Positions 62,011 through 64,000 of a stretch of DNA of 64,000 bases are shown here, piece by piece. The translations under genes were made by a program, and so were the position numbers. Numbering within the stretch: position 1 is the stretch's first letter; each line of letters opens with the position of its first letter. The notes beneath the pieces are model-generated. The model was not told where the DNA came from. It made no database searches and saw only the letters and a program-made list of their open reading frames with translations. Source of the DNA: Verrucomicrobia bacterium ADurb.Bin006 (GTDB lineage Bacteria > Verrucomicrobiota > Verrucomicrobiia > Limisphaerales > J093); NCBI GenBank assembly GCA_002071485.1, contig MWFF01000195.1:1-64000 (forward strand). Reading direction: 5' to 3'.

Positions 62011-64000
62011 ATGAAGAGCCTGGGATCATTACGAGCAGAGGACCGTGGAGGTTGCCGGTCAGCGCGAGACTTCCGCTCTCGAGGTTTGTTCTACCGACTA
62101 CCGATCCAGCTCTTGCCGATCGGCTTTTGGCTCCTCGCCTTCTGCCTTCAGCCTTCAGCCTTGGCCCAAGACTCGATCTGCGCCCGGGTGAAGATCGAGA
62201 TTCTCCAGGAATTGACGCTCGAACGCGAGGCGTTCGAGGCGCGAATGACAATCAACAACGGAGTCACCGGCATGCCGATCGACAACATCGGTGTGGACGT
62301 CAACTTCGCCGACAAGGATCGGCAACCCGTGAGAGCAAGTTCCAATCCGAATGACACGTCGGCCTTGTTCTTCATCCGGTTGCAGGATGGCTACAGTATT
62401 CCCAGCTCGATCGCGGGAGGCACCTCCGGCACGATCAAGTGGCTGATCATCCCGGCGCCGGGCGCAGCGGGTAGCAGCGCGCAAGGTGAGTTGTACTATG
62501 TGGGGGCGACGCTCACGTACCGCGCCGGGGGTACGGACAACGAGGTCGAAGTGGACCCGGACGACATCCTGGTGAAACCAATGCCGGCCCTGACGCTGGA
62601 CTACTTTCTGCCAAGCGAAGTGTACGGCGACGACCCGTTCACGGAGAACTTCGTCGAACCGCCCATCCCCTTCTCGCTAGGGGTGCGGGTGAAGAACTCG
62701 GGGCTCGGCGCGGCGCGCAAGCTCAAGATCGACTCCGCCCAGCCGCGCATCGTCGAGAACAAGCAGGGCTTACTCGTGGACTTCAAGCTGCACGGGTGCG
62801 AGGTGAATGGCGGGGCGGCGCAGCCGACGTTGCTGGCCGATTTCGGCGACATCGCGCCGAATCGGTCGGGCGTGGCCCGCTGGATCATGACCAGTTCGTT
62901 GTCGGGGCGCTTTGTCGAGTTCACGGCGTACTTCACCCACGCCGCTGAGTTGGGCGGACAGTTGACCTCGCTGATCACCGCCCAGCCGAAGACGCATTTC
63001 CTCGTGCAAGATGTGCTGGTGGACCTGCCGGGGCGAGACGCGGTCCGGGATTTCCTGGTCAAAGACGGTTTCGAGCTGCGGGTGTACGAATCCGAGAACG
63101 CCGACACGGCGGTGAACGACCAGTCCGCAACCTCGAGCCTCGTGACCGACAGTGGGCGGTACCGGGTTCGCACCGCGCCCATACCGGGCTTCTTGTTCAT
63201 CAAGCTGATCGATCCGCTGGCGGGCCGGCAGCCCTTGCGCCTGGCCCAACGCGCTGACGGGAAGCTGTTGCCCGGCCCAAACGCATGGCTGTCGCAGACC
63301 TGGGACCGCAACGCCTTACGCTGGGATTACTACGTCAACCTCTTCGATGTGAACAACACCGCGGGCGCCGATTACCTGCTGCAATACAAAGACGCACCGG
63401 CCCGGACCAATCGGCCGCCGGTTCTCGATCCGATCTCGAATTGGGCCATCGGGCCGAACGATCGTCTGACGTTCCCGATCACAGCCATCGACCCGGACGG
63501 CGACCGGTTGGCGTACCAACTCGAGTCGCCCGCGCCAGCCGGCGCGTCGGTGACACCGGAGGGGACGTTCGCCTGGCAGCCCGGCCTCGCGCCGATACCC
63601 AGCACAAACCGGATGACCGTGACGGTGACCGACAACGGGCTGCCGGCCCTGAGCGACCGGCGGGGGTTCACCGTGATCGTGCGCGACCCCACGGCCAGCG
63701 AGCCGCCTGTGCTGGTTCTCTCCAGCAATCGGCTCGTTTATCCAGAGCAGAGCGGGCCCATCCAACTCGACCCCATGGCGCGGGTAACGGACGAAGACAC
63801 GACGGTATTTGACCAGGGACGATTGACAGTGGCGGTGATTGAAGGCGGGACGGAGAAAGACGCGCTGGCATTGGCCGAACCGAGTGCCACCCAAACCAAC
63901 ATCACGGTCACCGCGGAGAACGTTGTCGAATACCGCGAGGTTCCGGTGGGTACCCTGACGGTTTTCAGCGGCGAGACCAACGTGTTGACGGTGGATTTCA
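62011..64000 (+). CDS. Secreted cadherin/CARDB-like protein, incomplete at window end
   Basis: 663 residues visible, open to the last base. ATG 62011 follows GGAGG by 9 bases. The export signal is late (LLPIGFWLLAFCLQPSALAQ, about residues 34-53, encoded by a CTTCAGCC repeat), preceded by a long basic N-region, so initiation might be further downstream. The mature part begins with a beta domain (FEARMTINNGVTGMPIDNIG, typical of DUF11/CARDB-like conserved-repeat domains), then further beta domains (FSLGVRVKNSGLGAARKLKI). A cadherin-like/putative-Ig segment (PPVLDPISNWAIGPND, FPITAIDPDGDRLAYQLESP, FAWQPGLAP) and a following cadherin-type domain run off the end. Probably another large surface or secreted protein of the kind seen upstream. 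No function can be given. Confidence 0.8.
   Translation, partial: MKSLGSLRAEDRGGCRSARDFRSRGLFYRLPIQLLPIGFWLLAFCLQPSALAQDSICARVKIEILQELTLEREAFEARMTINNGVTGMPIDNIGVDVNFADKDRQPVRASSNPNDTSALFFIRLQDGYSIPSSIAGGTSGTIKWLIIPAPGAAGSSAQGELYYVGATLTYRAGGTDNEVEVDPDDILVKPMPALTLDYFLPSEVYGDDPFTENFVEPPIPFSLGVRVKNSGLGAARKLKIDSAQPRIVENKQGLLVDFKLHGCEVNGGAAQPTLLADFGDIAPNRSGVARWIMTSSLSGRFVEFTAYFTHAAELGGQLTSLITAQPKTHFLVQDVLVDLPGRDAVRDFLVKDGFELRVYESENADTAVNDQSATSSLVTDSGRYRVRTAPIPGFLFIKLIDPLAGRQPLRLAQRADGKLLPGPNAWLSQTWDRNALRWDYYVNLFDVNNTAGADYLLQYKDAPARTNRPPVLDPISNWAIGPNDRLTFPITAIDPDGDRLAYQLESPAPAGASVTPEGTFAWQPGLAPIPSTNRMTVTVTDNGLPALSDRRGFTVIVRDPTASEPPVLVLSSNRLVYPEQSGPIQLDPMARVTDEDTTVFDQGRLTVAVIEGGTEKDALALAEPSATQTNITVTAENVVEYREVPVGTLTVFSGETNVLTVDF

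Overview
The window looks like chromosomal DNA of a high-GC (by eye 60-65%) member of the Verrucomicrobiota, most like the Pedosphaera/Limisphaerales type. This is inferred from gene style, not a database search. The signs are a [19 protein letters not shown] prepilin with an H..GxxNVxFxDGHV tail, giant secreted LamG/Ig-like proteins, Tat-exported Gfo/Idh/MocA oxidoreductases, a WD40 Ser/Thr kinase paired with an ECF sigma factor, and many palindromic intergenic repeats. No rRNA, tRNA or CRISPR array was seen.

Layout. 1-1264: a decayed IS4-type transposase and a small transposon-associated ORF. 1459-4811: two small membrane proteins, prfB with its programmed +1 frameshift site, trpC and, convergent with it, gcvH. 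4946-10390 (minus): a large secreted glycoside-hydrolase-like protein, a WecB/TagA/CpsF glycosyltransferase and an internally deleted oxidoreductase. 10467-15193 (minus): a heavy-metal RND efflux pump (CzcA-like) and its outer-membrane channel, with no periplasmic adaptor between them but a MITE-like element there instead. 15443-33657: a giant LamG/Ig/PA14 protein (strong terminator), fhs, a HEAT-repeat protein, a Tat oxidoreductase, a prepilin, a second LamG/Ig giant and a six-hairpin-type putative glycosidase. 33952-38115 (minus): Ser/Thr kinase-WD40 and ECF sigma factor.

38116-62010 is accessory and repeat-rich. It holds a gene remnant caught between two repeats, a 340-368 bp direct repeat that differs only by 7-bp units, a DUF1573-like/rhodanese-like protein whose frame has been invaded by a 90-bp palindromic repeat, a dockerin-plus-cohesin protein, a small DUF559 (Vsr-like) endonuclease gene bracketed by directly repeated palindromic doublets, and one 12.5 kb gene. 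That gene encodes a 4158-residue secreted protein running cohesin-like, Ig, FnIII and Cys-rich modules into a full RHS/YD shell and ending in a variable tip with an HETVH zincin motif. After it comes a 1.5 kb tandem array of the same palindromic family. The window ends inside another secreted, cadherin-like protein.

Biological reading: the core genes are ordinary housekeeping functions. The rest suggests a polysaccharide-degrading, surface-decorated bacterium with an unusual polymorphic-toxin-like giant protein. The most unusual features are the cohesin-RHS-zincin fusion next to a dockerin-bearing neighbour, and the repeated association of palindromic REP doublets with a DUF559 endonuclease.
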